The notes: generated by a model not told the origin, from the sequence alone. A DNA stretch of 64,000 bases from Mageeibacillus sp. UBA6976 (GCA_002450155.1 DJYO01000027.1:1-64000); one strand, 5' to 3'; shown: positions 37,696 through 47,259, counted from the stretch's first letter. Program-made: numbers and translations.

Positions 37696-38128
37696 GCCAA
37701 ATATCGTATGTTCTGCCTGCAATATCAAGAGAATATCCCCTTCGTTCAGCAAGTTTAACAAACTCCTCGAACGAGACTTCTGCACCATGATCGTAATTAG
37801 CATTAATGAGATCGAGACATGTCTCTTCATCACTCTTAAGAGTTGAGATGACTTCATCAGCAGCCTCGGGGGCTATACCTGCTGCAAGAAGTCTCTGGTA
37901 GATATATCTCCTGCTCTCCTGCTTCTTGCCGGATCTGGTAAAGAGAACTTTACCTGAGGCTTTGATATCGTTTATATATCCGGAAGATACCAGATGATCT
38001 ACAGCAGCCCTGCAGGTGGATTCGTCAAAACCCTTACGGGCAAGATACTCAAATATCTTGCCCGAAGAGTATGTAGCTATACCAATATGTTTGATCGCGC
38101 AATTAATGGCGCTGTCAATATCAGACAT
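37682..38128 (-). CDS. recX: regulatory protein RecX
   Basis: A 148-residue all-helical protein of three-helix repeats, with [34 protein letters not shown] and [13 protein letters not shown] as the recognisable RecX repeats. RecX binds RecA filaments and restrains their activity. It overlaps the end of recA by 8 nt, the usual arrangement, so it shares the SOS-controlled recA promoter. Confidence 0.88.
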   Translation of the reverse strand: MSDIDSAINCAIKHIGIATYSSGKIFEYLARKGFDESTCRAAVDHLVSSGYINDIKASGKVLFTRSGKKQESRRYIYQRLLAAGIAPEAADEVISTLKSDEETCLDLINANYDHGAEVSFEEFVKLAERRGYSLDIAGRTYDIWQTES

Positions 38129-39242
38129 CGATACCTAAGATATCGTCATCATCAGTTGATTCTGACGGAGCTTCTGCATTTGAAACCGGGGCATCGTCAC
38201 TATCGTCTGCAGGCATATAGGATTCTCTAACGAGATTCTCAACCTCTTCCTTAAACTCAGGATGCTCAGCAAGATAGAGCTTGGCAGCATCTCTGCCTTG
38301 AGCGATCTTATTGCCCTTATAAGCAAACCAGGAACCGCTCTTGTCAATAATATTATTCTCGACAGCAAGATCCAGGATGCAGCCCTCAGAGGAGATGCCC
38401 TTACCGTAGACGATATCAAATTCAGCTTCCTTGAACGGAGGCGCAACCTTATTCTTAACGATCTTGACTCTGGTGTGGTTACCTATAACCTCTGTACCAT
38501 TCTTAAGAGCCTCTACACGTCTGACATCAAGTCTTACAGAAGCATAGAACTTAAGAGCACGTCCGCCGGGTGTAGTCTCGGGATTACCGAACATGATACC
38601 GACCTTCTCACGAAGCTGGTTGATAAAGATACAGATCGTATTGGACTTGGAAACGACAGGAGCAAGCTTCCTTAATGCCTGGCTCATGAGTCTGGCCTGA
38701 AGCCCTACATGAGAATCACCCATCTCGCCCTCGATCTCAGCCCTGGGAACAAGTGCTGCAACAGAGTCGATTACTACTACATCAATGCATCCGCTCCTGA
38801 CAAGTGTCTCGCAGATCTCAAGAGCCTGCTCACCGGTATCCGGCTGGGATAAAAGAAGATTATCAACATCTACACCGATATTACCTGCATAAACTGCATC
38901 AAGCGCATGCTCTGCATCGATAAAAGCACATGTTCCACCCATCTTCTGGGCTTCGGCAACACAATGCAGAGCTACAGTTGTCTTACCTGATGATTCAGGT
39001 CCGTAGATCTCAATGATCCTGCCCCTGGGGAGTCCGCCGATACCCAAAGCGATATCAAGTGTCAGAGCACCTGTGGGAATAGTATCGATATCAGCAACAG
39101 CCCGGTCGCCCATCCTCATGACGGCACCCTGACCAAATTGCTTCTCTATCTGTGCCATTGCGGCATCAAGAGCCTTCCTGCGTTCATCAAGATCCTGAAC
39201 CTGAGATACAGTGCCCTTGGTTGAATTCTTATTCTTAGCCAT
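38121..39242 (-). CDS. recA: recombinase RecA
   Basis: A 373-residue strand-exchange ATPase. Walker A is [13 protein letters not shown] at about 73-85, Walker [12 protein letters not shown], loop L1 region [19 protein letters not shown], and the L2 segment [20 protein letters not shown]. The C-terminus is acidic as usual. The start at 39242 has GGAGG upstream; an ATG 4 codons earlier overlaps that site. It is controlled by a consensus promoter and a LexA box. Confidence 0.98.
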   Translation of the reverse strand: MAKNKNSTKGTVSQVQDLDERRKALDAAMAQIEKQFGQGAVMRMGDRAVADIDTIPTGALTLDIALGIGGLPRGRIIEIYGPESSGKTTVALHCVAEAQKMGGTCAFIDAEHALDAVYAGNIGVDVDNLLLSQPDTGEQALEICETLVRSGCIDVVVIDSVAALVPRAEIEGEMGDSHVGLQARLMSQALRKLAPVVSKSNTICIFINQLREKVGIMFGNPETTPGGRALKFYASVRLDVRRVEALKNGTEVIGNHTRVKIVKNKVAPPFKEAEFDIVYGKGISSEGCILDLAVENNIIDKSGSWFAYKGNKIAQGRDAAKLYLAEHPEFKEEVENLVRESYMPADDSDDAPVSNAEAPSESTDDDDILGIDV

Positions 39243-39264
39243 ATAAACCTCCACACATTGTGTT

Positions 39265-39278
39265 CGAACATTCGTTCT
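39265..39278. promoter_or_regulatory. LexA (SOS) box of recA
   Basis: CGAACATTCGTTCT, matching the Gram-positive LexA/DinR operator pattern CGAAC-N4-GTTC. It lies between the promoter -10 and the start codon, so LexA binding would block transcription. An overlapping palindrome GTTCGAAC (39262-39269) adds a further half site. Confidence 0.9.
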
Positions 39279-39290
39279 AATTATGGATTT

Positions 39291-39319
39291 ATTCTATTAA
39301 TATGATACCCCTTTGTCAA
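39291..39319 (-). promoter_or_regulatory. recA promoter
   Basis: TTGACA (39314-39319), 17-nt spacer, TAGAAT (39291-39296), 12 nt upstream of the LexA box. Confidence 0.85.
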
Positions 39320-39393
39320 CAGAAATTATCAGACAAAATACAACAAAAAACGACAAACAAAGCAAAGAGTACAAATATTGGTGCAGAAGTCCG

Positions 39394-40980
39394 TTATTTG
39401 TTCTTCGCGCCGGGAAGTCTGGCCTTGAATCTGTTTATCCAGAAGGTAGCTTCATCCATCTTAAGGATGAAAGCTGCAAGGAAGTAGACTACTACAGCAA
39501 TTACGCCCTTAAGGGAAATGATAAGAAGCTGGACTATCTTGCCGCCCTGAGCAGGAATGAACCTGTCTATGACATATACGCAGACATTCATGATCACTGC
39601 AGCAAGGAAACACTTGAGGATGGTACCCATCATATGTCTGGGAGCAAGTTCTTTGCGTCTGAAGTACAAGACCGCAAGTATTATCATCTGGCAGAAATTG
39701 GTAATGGAATAAGCAATGGATAAAGACATCGGCCCTACACCGAGCATTATGAGCACCTGACAGAAACAGGGATTAAGCACAAGAGATATCGTACCGGCAA
39801 GAAGCGGTATCTTGGTCTGCCCTATGGCATAGAATGCCTGATTAAACAGATGTGCAACAGATGCCGTAATTATGGCAGTCGTAAATCCCAGGAGGAATGT
39901 ACTTGCTGTCCTGGCATTAGTATCCGTATAGGATGAAGTCCACTGATAAATAGCCTTGACCACATCAACACTCATGAGAGCCATAAAGAAAGCTGAAGGG
40001 ATCATCAGGAACAAAGCGCTCTTGATCCTGGATGACAGAAGCTCTGATGCCTCCTTAAACTTGCCTGCCTCGTGGTAACCTGCAAGTGTCGGTGTCATTA
40101 CAGTAGTAATGGCTACAGTAAAAATACCGTACGGAATCTGCCAGATGGTAGAAGCATTCCTAAAGCCGTATATACTGCCTGAATCGAACTGGCCTGCAAA
40201 ATAGTTAAGGATAACTACATTGATCTGGATGATCGATGAGGATATGAGGATCGGGATAGCCCTCTTAAACAGAGCAATAAAATCCGGATCGGTAGGCTTA
40301 AAGATAAATCTTATCTGCTTAAGCTTATCCCTGCCCACTATATACTGGAATGTGGCATAGACCATAGATGCCAGGAGTATGCCTGCTGTAGTCATTACGA
40401 GCTGTTCGGGTGAGTTGCCGGCAAAGATAAGGATAAACACGAGCACGGCCATATTATAGATGGACGGTGCAAATGCAGTAGATGAGAATCTCTTATAAGA
40501 ATTAAGTATACCTATTGATAAAGCCGCCAGCATTATAAAGAATATCTGGGGAAAGAGCATCCTTGAAGCGCTGGAGGCAAGCTCAAGGGTCTGATCATCT
40601 ATACCGCCTTTGAGCGCATATAAGGAATAGATGGGTTTTGCAAATACGACACCGATGGTACATACGGTTACCATGACAACCGAGATGACAGATATGAATA
40701 TGCTGGTAGTACGTATGCCCTTCTTCTCCTCACCTACAGCTATCTGAGCGGACAGATACGGAGTAACCGTAGAGAAAATGGCTCCTCCAACGAGCAGATT
40801 ATAGAACAGATCCGGGATCGTAAAAGCAAGTGTGAAACTGTCTCTGTAGACATCCTGACTGAATTTGATACTTACAAATATATCTCTTAAGAATCCGGAA
40901 CCTTTGGTAAAGACCAGGCCGATCATTACCAGGATCGTAGAGAATATCGCACTATTTCTATAATTTCTGCCCTTACCCAT
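39394..40980 (-). CDS. murJ: lipid II flippase MurJ
   Basis: A 528-residue polytopic protein (about 14 membrane segments) of the MOP/MATE-like MviN family that flips lipid II across the membrane for wall synthesis. It opens with SAIFSTILVMIGLVFTKGSG and FLRDIFVSIKF, the usual MurJ N-terminus, and has conserved basic residues in the first segments. The ATG at 40980 is 1 nt after the pncC stop; a TTG four codons upstream is less likely. Last gene of the proC-to-murJ run. Confidence 0.9.
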   Translation of the reverse strand: MGKGRNYRNSAIFSTILVMIGLVFTKGSGFLRDIFVSIKFSQDVYRDSFTLAFTIPDLFYNLLVGGAIFSTVTPYLSAQIAVGEEKKGIRTTSIFISVISVVMVTVCTIGVVFAKPIYSLYALKGGIDDQTLELASSASRMLFPQIFFIMLAALSIGILNSYKRFSSTAFAPSIYNMAVLVFILIFAGNSPEQLVMTTAGILLASMVYATFQYIVGRDKLKQIRFIFKPTDPDFIALFKRAIPILISSSIIQINVVILNYFAGQFDSGSIYGFRNASTIWQIPYGIFTVAITTVMTPTLAGYHEAGKFKEASELLSSRIKSALFLMIPSAFFMALMSVDVVKAIYQWTSSYTDTNARTASTFLLGFTTAIITASVAHLFNQAFYAIGQTKIPLLAGTISLVLNPCFCQVLIMLGVGPMSLSIAYSITNFCQMIILAVLYFRRKELAPRHMMGTILKCFLAAVIMNVCVYVIDRFIPAQGGKIVQLLIISLKGVIAVVVYFLAAFILKMDEATFWINRFKARLPGAKNK

Positions 40981-40981
40981 T

Positions 40982-41458
40982 CTAAGCACCAAGTAAATTC
41001 AATATAGTTTGGAAACATTTCTCACAGGTCTTGTCTCTGACGGCTTGTCTGTCTCCATCGAAATTAAATCTGACAGAGGAAGAATCACCCTTGAGATCGA
41101 TACCCATATAGACTGTTCCCACCGGTTTGCCCGGCAATTCTCCTGTAGGACCTGCGATCCCGGTAACGGATATAGCAAGATCAACGCCAAGGAGCCTCCT
41201 TGCGCCCTGAGCCATCATGACTGCACATTCACCGGATACTTCCGTTTCAGCATCAATAACAGCCCTGTCAACGCCAAGAACACCAATTTTAACACTATTT
41301 GTATAAGATACAATGCTTCCTTTAAACACTGATGAAGCACCGGGAACGGAACAAATGGAAGATGAGATGAGCCCGCCGGTAAGACTCTCCGCAAAACCGA
41401 CAGTAAGACCTCTATCCTTAAGAGCTGTTACAACATCTTCAAACAGTTTATTATCCAT
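40982..41458 (-). CDS. pncC: nicotinamide-nucleotide amidohydrolase (CinA C-terminal type)
   Basis: A 158-residue PncC-type enzyme that deamidates nicotinamide mononucleotide to nicotinate mononucleotide in pyridine nucleotide salvage. Motifs: GFAESLTGGLISSSICSVPG with the catalytic Ser region, KGSIVSYTNSVKIGVLGV, and SVTGIAGPTG. It lacks the N-terminal COG1058 domain of full CinA. The start at 41458 follows AAGGGACGGTA and overlaps the ftsK end by 8 nt. Confidence 0.9.
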   Translation of the reverse strand: MDNKLFEDVVTALKDRGLTVGFAESLTGGLISSSICSVPGASSVFKGSIVSYTNSVKIGVLGVDRAVIDAETEVSGECAVMMAQGARRLLGVDLAISVTGIAGPTGELPGKPVGTVYMGIDLKGDSSSVRFNFDGDRQAVRDKTCEKCFQTILNLLGA

Positions 41459-44354
41459 TACCGTCCCTTGCCTGGATCTCAAGCCACTCTGTTCTGTTAA
41501 TAAGGATCTTACGGGGCTTACTGCCGTCCGGAGGTCCTATTATCTTCTTCTTCTCTAATTCATCAACCAGTCTTGCCGCACGGGGATAACCTATGCCCAG
41601 TCTTCTTTGAAGGATGGAGATACTTGCGGCATTATTCTCAAGAACCACCTCAACAGCCTGATTAAAGAGGATATCACCTGCAGATGCTCCCTTGGATTCT
41701 TCAGAAGAAGACATGCCGGCATCGTTCTTATTATCGCCGCTCTCAGCTGCCTGCTTGATCTCCTTGATTATATCCTCGTCATAATCAGTGCCGTACTGAT
41801 TATTAAGCCATTCAACGAGTGCCTCAACCTCAGAGTCCTTCAGGAATGCACCCTGTCCTCGGATAGGCTGGGGAGCGCTCATAGGGGAATAGAGCATATC
41901 GCCCTTACCAAGCAGGTTCTCTGCACCAACCCTATCAAGGATAGTTCTGGAATCGACTTGCGCCGTAACTGCAAGGGCGATCCTGGAACCGATATTTGCC
42001 TTTATTACACCTGTAATGACATCTACTGACGGCCTCTGGGTCGCGATAAGAAGATGGATACCGCAGGCTCTTGCCAAAGCTGCAAGTCTTGAGATATAAG
42101 CTTCGACTTCTTTGGCCGCAACCATCATGAGCTCAGCAAGCTCGTCTATTACTATGACGATATAAGGCAGTCTCTCGATCTCGTTATCAGCCGCTTTATT
42201 CTCTCTTCTGTACTGATCACATTTCTCATTAAATCCGGTAATATCCCTTACCTGAGCCTGTTCAAACAGCTTATACCTTCTGCTCATCTCATCAACAGCC
42301 CATCTTAACGCACCTGCAGCCATCTTAGGATTGGTGATAACAGGCATAATGAGATGGGGTATTCCGTTATACATGGAAAGCTCAACGACCTTAGGGTCTA
42401 TAAGTATCATCCTGACATCAGCCGGAGATGAGTGTACAAGGATACTTGCAAGCATAGAGTTGATACATACTGACTTACCTGAACCGGTAGATCCTGCGAT
42501 CATAAGGTGAGGCATCTTGGCAAGATTACAGTACATCGGCTTGCCGGGAATGTCTCTTCCTATCGCAACATTAAGAGGCGGAGACTTACGGAATTCAGAT
42601 GTCTCCACGAGACTTCTGAGCTGAACCGCAGATGCCTTCTTATTCGGGATCTCGATACCGATGGCACTCTTACCCGGGATCGGGGCCTCGATCCTTACCG
42701 ATATTGCTGCCATTGCGAGCATGATGTCATCATGCAGACCTGTAACCTTGGATACCTTGGTACCCGCATCAATCGTTATCTCATAACGTGTGATAACAGG
42801 GCCTCTCGTAATGTTTGCCACAGTGGCATTGATACCGAATTTCTTAAGAGTATCAACAAGGAGCTGGGCATTGTGCTTAAGCTCTTCCTGGATCTTCGGA
42901 TCCTTCTGCTCTATGAAGTCAGGAGCAAGAAGATTCGTAGGTGCAGGTTTGTATCTTCTGTATTTAGCAGATTTATCTACAGGCTTTCTGATCCTTGTGC
43001 CCTCGTAATCCAGATTGGAGCCCATAGAAGGCTTTGCTGCATCATTGGATTTAAGGATCCTGCCCTCGTACTGATCATAGCCTTCGCTGTCATCTGCACT
43101 ATTCGTATTCACAGCAGGCGTAACAGGCTCCTCTTTCCTGACAATTTCTGTCTCAGTCTGCGGAGTGCCAAACAACTCAGGATTTACAAAAGGAGTCCTT
43201 ACGCTCCTGTCGTAATCGTATCCTGTACCGTTGTAATCTTCAGTCTCTACTTCATAAGGGGCTTCTTCAGGCTCTTCGTAATGCTCATCAGCAGGGGCAG
43301 ATGCGGGTTTCTCAGGAGTAAGATCAAAGAAATCCTGCTGGGAATTATCCAGGAAACTCAGTGTCTTACGGGGAGCCTTGGGATTTCTTGGAACATAGAG
43401 CTGATCCGTCTTATATCCGAAATCAGCCTTGGGATGGTTATCCGTAACGGCATATTCCCTCTCATCGAAAGTAATTGTGCCGGGATTGCCTGTACTTCCG
43501 GGATTGATACCCATGGAAGAAAGATCCGCAAAACCGGTATTGGTATCTACGGGAAGCGTTGAGCCGAAGGGATCGGCAACAGTACTTGCTCCTTGAGCAG
43601 GGTTTGCATTTACAAATGGAGATCTCTCGCCGGGTGCATAGTTTATAACAGTAGTACCATGGCCGGCATTCCTCCTGACAGGCTGAGGTCTGGCAGGCGG
43701 AGTATTTGTATAGACTTTATATTGGTTGTTATTCTTTCTTCTGGTCTGCTGGACCTTGGTATAAGCAGTGCGTGCCTTGCCGCCGATCGCTTTTGCAGTC
43801 TTCTTAAGTGAGATATGGAATACCGTAATTACAAGTATAACAAGGAAGAAAGAGATCAGTATTATGCCGCCTGTCTTGGACAGGAGATTCTCTAAAGCAA
43901 CTGCAATACCGCCGCCGAGAACACCGCCCGGAATAGCATTTGCTGAAGCTGCCGGATTGGATATCAGAGCAGCGTCAGAACCGGATCTGTATAACAGAGC
44001 TATCGCATCCGTAGCCTTGATCTTCCCTTCAGGATCGAACAGAAGTGATTCAAAGTAGTTAAAGTCCATGGAGCATACAGCAAGGAAAGCAGATACTCCA
44101 AGAAGGAACATAACTACAGTCCTGATCCTTATCTTGGATACGCCAAGTCTCTTCTCAAAGAAGAAATCGATCGAGGCATAGAGCAGAAACAAAGGAATTA
44201 CATAAGCAACTGATCCGATAAGGCCCATAAGGAAAGTCCTTATGGCAAGACCCAGGCCTCCCACAAAATCCGTAAAAACGATAAGCACAAACAGTATCGC
44301 AAGGAAGAATAGTACAAGTGCTGATATCTCGTTATGTTCTTCTGACCTGTTCAA
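41451..44354 (-). CDS. ftsK: DNA translocase FtsK/SpoIIIE
   Basis: A 967-residue DNA pump that moves chromosome ends through the division or sporulation septum. The N-terminal 190 residues have four or five membrane segments; residues about 200-450 are a Pro/Asn/Glu-rich linker; the motor has Walker A IAGSTGSGKSVCINSMLA (about 620) and IVIVIDELAELMM as Walker B; the C-terminal gamma winged helix is ISILQRRLGIGYPRAARL. It overlaps the nudix gene start-stop by 4 nt. Confidence 0.95.
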   Translation of the reverse strand: MNRSEEHNEISALVLFFLAILFVLIVFTDFVGGLGLAIRTFLMGLIGSVAYVIPLFLLYASIDFFFEKRLGVSKIRIRTVVMFLLGVSAFLAVCSMDFNYFESLLFDPEGKIKATDAIALLYRSGSDAALISNPAASANAIPGGVLGGGIAVALENLLSKTGGIILISFFLVILVITVFHISLKKTAKAIGGKARTAYTKVQQTRRKNNNQYKVYTNTPPARPQPVRRNAGHGTTVINYAPGERSPFVNANPAQGASTVADPFGSTLPVDTNTGFADLSSMGINPGSTGNPGTITFDEREYAVTDNHPKADFGYKTDQLYVPRNPKAPRKTLSFLDNSQQDFFDLTPEKPASAPADEHYEEPEEAPYEVETEDYNGTGYDYDRSVRTPFVNPELFGTPQTETEIVRKEEPVTPAVNTNSADDSEGYDQYEGRILKSNDAAKPSMGSNLDYEGTRIRKPVDKSAKYRRYKPAPTNLLAPDFIEQKDPKIQEELKHNAQLLVDTLKKFGINATVANITRGPVITRYEITIDAGTKVSKVTGLHDDIMLAMAAISVRIEAPIPGKSAIGIEIPNKKASAVQLRSLVETSEFRKSPPLNVAIGRDIPGKPMYCNLAKMPHLMIAGSTGSGKSVCINSMLASILVHSSPADVRMILIDPKVVELSMYNGIPHLIMPVITNPKMAAGALRWAVDEMSRRYKLFEQAQVRDITGFNEKCDQYRRENKAADNEIERLPYIVIVIDELAELMMVAAKEVEAYISRLAALARACGIHLLIATQRPSVDVITGVIKANIGSRIALAVTAQVDSRTILDRVGAENLLGKGDMLYSPMSAPQPIRGQGAFLKDSEVEALVEWLNNQYGTDYDEDIIKEIKQAAESGDNKNDAGMSSSEESKGASAGDILFNQAVEVVLENNAASISILQRRLGIGYPRAARLVDELEKKKIIGPPDGSKPRKILINRTEWLEIQARDGNG

Positions 44355-44911
44355 ATCCCAAACCTCCTTGAAGCAAGGTGGATAACAAGCTGTGTCTTGG
44401 CGTCCTCGATCTCGCCTCTAAGACACATATCAAGAGCCTCAGTCAAAGGCATCTTTACCAGACCAAGGAATTCACCCTCATCAGGATCGCCGCCCTTATA
44501 TTCGAGATCAAGACCAAGATACATACTGATAGTCTCACTGCAGTATCCGGGAGTTGCGCACATTTTGCCAAGATCTACTATATTATTGGCTACAAAGCCC
44601 GTTTCTTCAGTAATCTCACGGGTAGCACAGGTAAGAGGGCTCTCTCCTTCTTCGACCTTGCCTGCAGGAGCTTCCAGCATTACTCTCTCAAAAGGAGATC
44701 TGAACTGTTTTACAAAATATGCATTCATATCCGGATCAACAGGCAGTATGCAGGCTCCTCCGTGATGAAGGACTATCTCTCTTGAGGCTTTCCTTCCTGA
44801 AGGGGTCATAACTTCCTTAACCGCAACCTTAAAGACCTTACCTTCAAACTTAACAGTCTGAGATAGAGTCTTCTCGAATAACATATCGTCACTGCAATTG
44901 ATCTGTCCCAT
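44351..44911 (-). CDS. NUDIX hydrolase (ADP-ribose pyrophosphatase type)
   Basis: A 186-residue enzyme with a complete Nudix box, G-x5-E-x7-REITEETGF, starting at GKVEEGESP (about residue 101). The N-terminal strand region KVFKVAVKEVMTPSGRKASR and the QFRSPFERVMLEAPAG segment are typical of ADP-ribose pyrophosphatases (NudF type), which clear ADP-ribose in the cytoplasm. It is 12 nt after rnhA and overlaps ftsK. Confidence 0.9.
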   Translation of the reverse strand: MGQINCSDDMLFEKTLSQTVKFEGKVFKVAVKEVMTPSGRKASREIVLHHGGACILPVDPDMNAYFVKQFRSPFERVMLEAPAGKVEEGESPLTCATREITEETGFVANNIVDLGKMCATPGYCSETISMYLGLDLEYKGGDPDEGEFLGLVKMPLTEALDMCLRGEIEDAKTQLVIHLASRRFGI

Positions 44912-44923
44912 TGATCTTTAATC

Positions 44924-45370
44924 TCACTTAAACTTCATTGATTCAGCGACAGCCAGTTCGTCGCATCTGTTATTGTACTCATTATCAGCATGCCCCTTGA
45001 CCTTCATGAAGGTAACCTCATGCCTAGATGTAAGCTCTACCAGCTCTTTCCAAAGGTCGATATTAGCGACCTGCGCCTTGGCTGAATTCTTCCAGCCGTT
45101 TTGGATCCACTTATCTATCCAGCCTTGATTGAAGGCATTGACGATATATGCACTGTCACTGTAAACAGTAACCTTACAGGGATACTTAAGAGCCTTAAGA
45201 CCGCTTATTACCCCAAGAAGTTCCATGCGGTTATTGGTGGTATCCTTATCTCCGCCGGAAAGTTCCTTGGTATGGCCGCCTGCCATAAGTATGGCAGCCC
45301 AGCCGCCGGGGCCCGGGTTACCGGAGCATGCACCGTCTGTATATATGGTTACTTCGTTAAGATTAGACAT
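44924..45370 (-). CDS. rnhA: ribonuclease HI
   Basis: A 148-residue enzyme that cuts RNA in RNA-DNA hybrids. The four catalytic acidic residues are seen in YTDGACSGNPGPGGW, NNRMELLGVISGL, VYSDSAYIVNAF, and VKGHADNEYNNRCDELA. It overlaps the proC stop by 1 nt and precedes the nudix gene by 12 nt. Confidence 0.95.
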   Translation of the reverse strand: MSNLNEVTIYTDGACSGNPGPGGWAAILMAGGHTKELSGGDKDTTNNRMELLGVISGLKALKYPCKVTVYSDSAYIVNAFNQGWIDKWIQNGWKNSAKAQVANIDLWKELVELTSRHEVTFMKVKGHADNEYNNRCDELAVAESMKFK

Positions 45371-46170
45371 TATTTCTTGTTCTGCATCTCAAGGGTCTTG
45401 TTATATGCTGCAAGTACTGACTTGATAGCTGCATTCCTAAAACCATTCTCCTCAAGAGCCATAACTCCTGCTATTGTTGTACCTCCGGGTGAGCAGACCA
45501 TATCCTTAAGGACAGCGGGATTCTTGCCTGTATCGAGGCAGAGCTTGCCTGAACCCATGACAGTACCTGCTGCGATCTTAAGTGCATCGTCTCTTTTGAT
45601 GCCGAGGCTTACAGCTGCATCCGCAAGTGCTTCGATAAAGAGCATAACATAAGCAGGACCGGTTCCCGAAACGCAGCCGATGGCATCAAGCGTCTTCTCA
45701 TCACAGATTATTACTTCACCACAAGTTCCAAGAAGTTTACTTACAAAGGCGGTCTCCTCTTCGGTAAGACCTACAGGGCAAACGGCTGAAACACCGCATC
45801 CCACCTGAGCAGGTGTATTGGGCATGATCCTGACAAACTTCCTGTCACCGATAAGCCCCCTGATCCTGTTGCAGGTGACAGCTGCCGCGATGGAAAGGAT
45901 AACTGCGCCGTCCTTAAACGAAGAAGCTAAGCTGGCACATGTAGCGTCAAAATGCTGAGGCTTGACTGCAAGAAGAACATAATCGCAGCAAGAGACTGCT
46001 TCGCTGCCGGAAGAAGCAACATTTATACCAAACTCTTCCCTGCACGCTTCAAGAGCAGAGCTTACAACATCAAAACAATAGATATCCTGAGGAGCGATAA
46101 TGCCGCCCCTGATAAAGCCGCCCATCAAAGCCCTGCCCATATTACCGGTGCCAATAACTGCTAATCTCAT
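45370..46170 (-). CDS. proC: pyrroline-5-carboxylate reductase
   Basis: A 266-residue NAD(P)H enzyme of the last step of proline synthesis. N-terminal motif LAVIGTGNMGRALMGGFI, IMPNTPAQVGCGVSAV in the middle, and the signature region with DMVCSPGGTTIAGVMALEE near the C-terminus. The start at 46170 follows AGGAGA. The frame stays open far upstream across the tRNA-Trp gene in antisense, which gives a false long N-terminus with the phrase GVVGIEPTSTVLETAVLPL; that is not part of the protein. First gene of the run to murJ. Confidence 0.95.
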   Translation of the reverse strand: MRLAVIGTGNMGRALMGGFIRGGIIAPQDIYCFDVVSSALEACREEFGINVASSGSEAVSCCDYVLLAVKPQHFDATCASLASSFKDGAVILSIAAAVTCNRIRGLIGDRKFVRIMPNTPAQVGCGVSAVCPVGLTEEETAFVSKLLGTCGEVIICDEKTLDAIGCVSGTGPAYVMLFIEALADAAVSLGIKRDDALKIAAGTVMGSGKLCLDTGKNPAVLKDMVCSPGGTTIAGVMALEENGFRNAAIKSVLAAYNKTLEMQNKK

Positions 46171-46208
46171 TGCAAGTCTCCTAATATAATTAATAAATAA
46201 ACGAAGTA

Positions 46209-46237
46209 AGTTTAACATTACACTTGACAGAGTGCAA
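46209..46237 (-). promoter_or_regulatory. proC promoter (candidate)
   Basis: TTGCAC (46232-46237), 17-nt spacer, TAAACT (46209-46214), reading toward proC and overlapping the divergent tRNA-Trp promoter. Confidence 0.5.
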
Positions 46238-46252
46238 ACCAACGAATAAAAT
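46224..46252 (+). promoter_or_regulatory. tRNA-Trp promoter
   Basis: TTGACA (46224-46229), 17-nt spacer, TAAAAT (46247-46252), 14 nt upstream of the tRNA 5' end. Confidence 0.85.
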
Positions 46253-46266
46253 AACTCGGTGACCTT

Positions 46267-46340
46267 AGGGGTATAGTTTAATGGTAAAACTGCGGTCTCC
46301 AAAACCGTTGATGTGGGTTCGATTCCTACTACCCCTGCCA
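46267..46340 (+). tRNA. tRNA-Trp (anticodon CCA)
   Basis: A complete 74-nt cloverleaf: acceptor stem AGGGGTA paired with TACCCCT, D arm GTTT/AAAC, anticodon stem GCGGT/ACCGT with loop CTCCAAA (anticodon CCA), T arm GTGGG/CCTAC with loop TTCGATT, discriminator G and encoded CCA. It stands alone between its own promoter and terminator. Confidence 0.97.
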
Positions 46341-46345
46341 TTTTT

Positions 46346-46387
46346 AAACCGTCTGACATATGCCAGACGGTTTATTTGTTTTTTGGT
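46346..46387 (+). terminator. terminator after tRNA-Trp
   Basis: Ten-bp perfect stem aaaccgtctg (46346-46355) with cagacggttt (46364-46373) followed by TATTTGTTTTTT. It may also serve the converging gene at 46419. Confidence 0.88.
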
Positions 46388-46418
46388 AGCTTCTCAAAAA
46401 TGAAATCTAATTGTAATC

Positions 46419-47201
46419 TCAAGCAGTCTTTATCTGGTCATCTTTGAGTGTTGATGAGTGCACTATGTCGAGACCAAAGAAAGGTGTGCCGTCTTCTGCC
46501 TGATTGTAGACGATCCTGTATGCATAGTCGTCTTTGACGATAAAGAGTCCGGATGTATCAAATACCGATAATGCACCGTTTGACAGGTTTAAAGCTTCAT
46601 CAGTCGTCATGCCGGGATATACGACCTGGAAGAAACTTGCAAAATAGTAAGTGAGGAAAGTAAAGTTCTCCACTCCGTTGCCGTACTGGGCATAGGCTCT
46701 TAATGCAACGAGCTCCCCGTCAACCTTCCTGGAAGAACCGATGAGACTTGTGCCGTAACCTGAATTAATAAGGCAGGTAAAGTAGTCCAGATCCTTCTTG
46801 GCTCCATCGTCAGGCACAAAATATTCCGGCTGATCCATGGTAGTACCTATCTTGGATAGCAGATTTACATAGATATCGGTATTGGTATATTCCTGATAGA
46901 ACTCATCGTATGTCATACCCAGGGAATGATTCCTGGCATAAGGCAGGATAAAGTAGATTATTGCTCCGAACAGGAACATAACTGCAAGTATCAAACATAC
47001 AAGGATAACCGGATCCCTTCTTATCTTGCCGAAGAAAGTAGTGGGGACTTCTTCCGGGACATCCTTCTTTTTTGATTCTTTGATCTTCTTTACTCTCTTG
47101 GATCTGGGAGAGCTTAAAGCCTCCAGAGCTCTTTGGTATTCTTCATCTGATACTATCGGATCAGCTTCATTAAACTGTTGTTTGTTGTCTTGTTCAGCCA
47201 T
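46419..47201 (-). CDS. single-pass membrane protein of unknown function
   Basis: I do not recognise this 260-residue protein. It has an acidic N-terminus, a Lys/Arg-rich stretch at about 35-48, one membrane segment at about 67-88 and an extracytoplasmic domain of about 170 residues rich in Tyr, Asp and Gly with no familiar motif (LNLSNGALSVFDTSGLFIVKD is a typical stretch, shortened here to its recognisable core). It is transcribed divergently from the SDR gene across a 58-nt gap. Confidence 0.65.
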   Translation of the reverse strand: MAEQDNKQQFNEADPIVSDEEYQRALEALSSPRSKRVKKIKESKKKDVPEEVPTTFFGKIRRDPVILVCLILAVMFLFGAIIYFILPYARNHSLGMTYDEFYQEYTNTDIYVNLLSKIGTTMDQPEYFVPDDGAKKDLDYFTCLINSGYGTSLIGSSRKVDGELVALRAYAQYGNGVENFTFLTYYFASFFQVVYPGMTTDEALNLSNGALSVFDTSGLFIVKDDYAYRIVYNQAEDGTPFFGLDIVHSSTLKDDQIKTA

Positions 47202-47227
47202 ATTGTTCCCTCACTTTCCGAGAGTAT

Positions 47228-47235
47228 ATTATAAT
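47228..47235. promoter_or_regulatory. two-way -10-like element between divergent genes
   Basis: ATTATAAT reads as TATAAT on both strands (47230-47235 plus, 47228-47233 minus) in the 58-nt gap between the divergent genes. Neither direction has a strong -35. Confidence 0.4.
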
Positions 47236-47259
47236 ACAAAATGTCCGGAGGTGAAGAAC

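Noticed and set aside
42507..43562. 351-codon open frame antisense to ftsK
   Set aside because: No start signal or recognisable motif, rich in Arg/Cys/Leu as expected from antisense reading; ftsK is certain.
46171..46359. N-terminal extension of proC by 63 codons
   Set aside because: It is antisense to tRNA-Trp, has no ribosome binding site, and the GIEPTSTVLET phrase is a known artefact; AGGAGA supports the start at 46170.
47026..47259. Longer N-terminus for the SDR protein
   Set aside because: It would run through the divergent gene and promoter; GGAGG at 47245-47249 and the SDR motif position fix the start at 47260.
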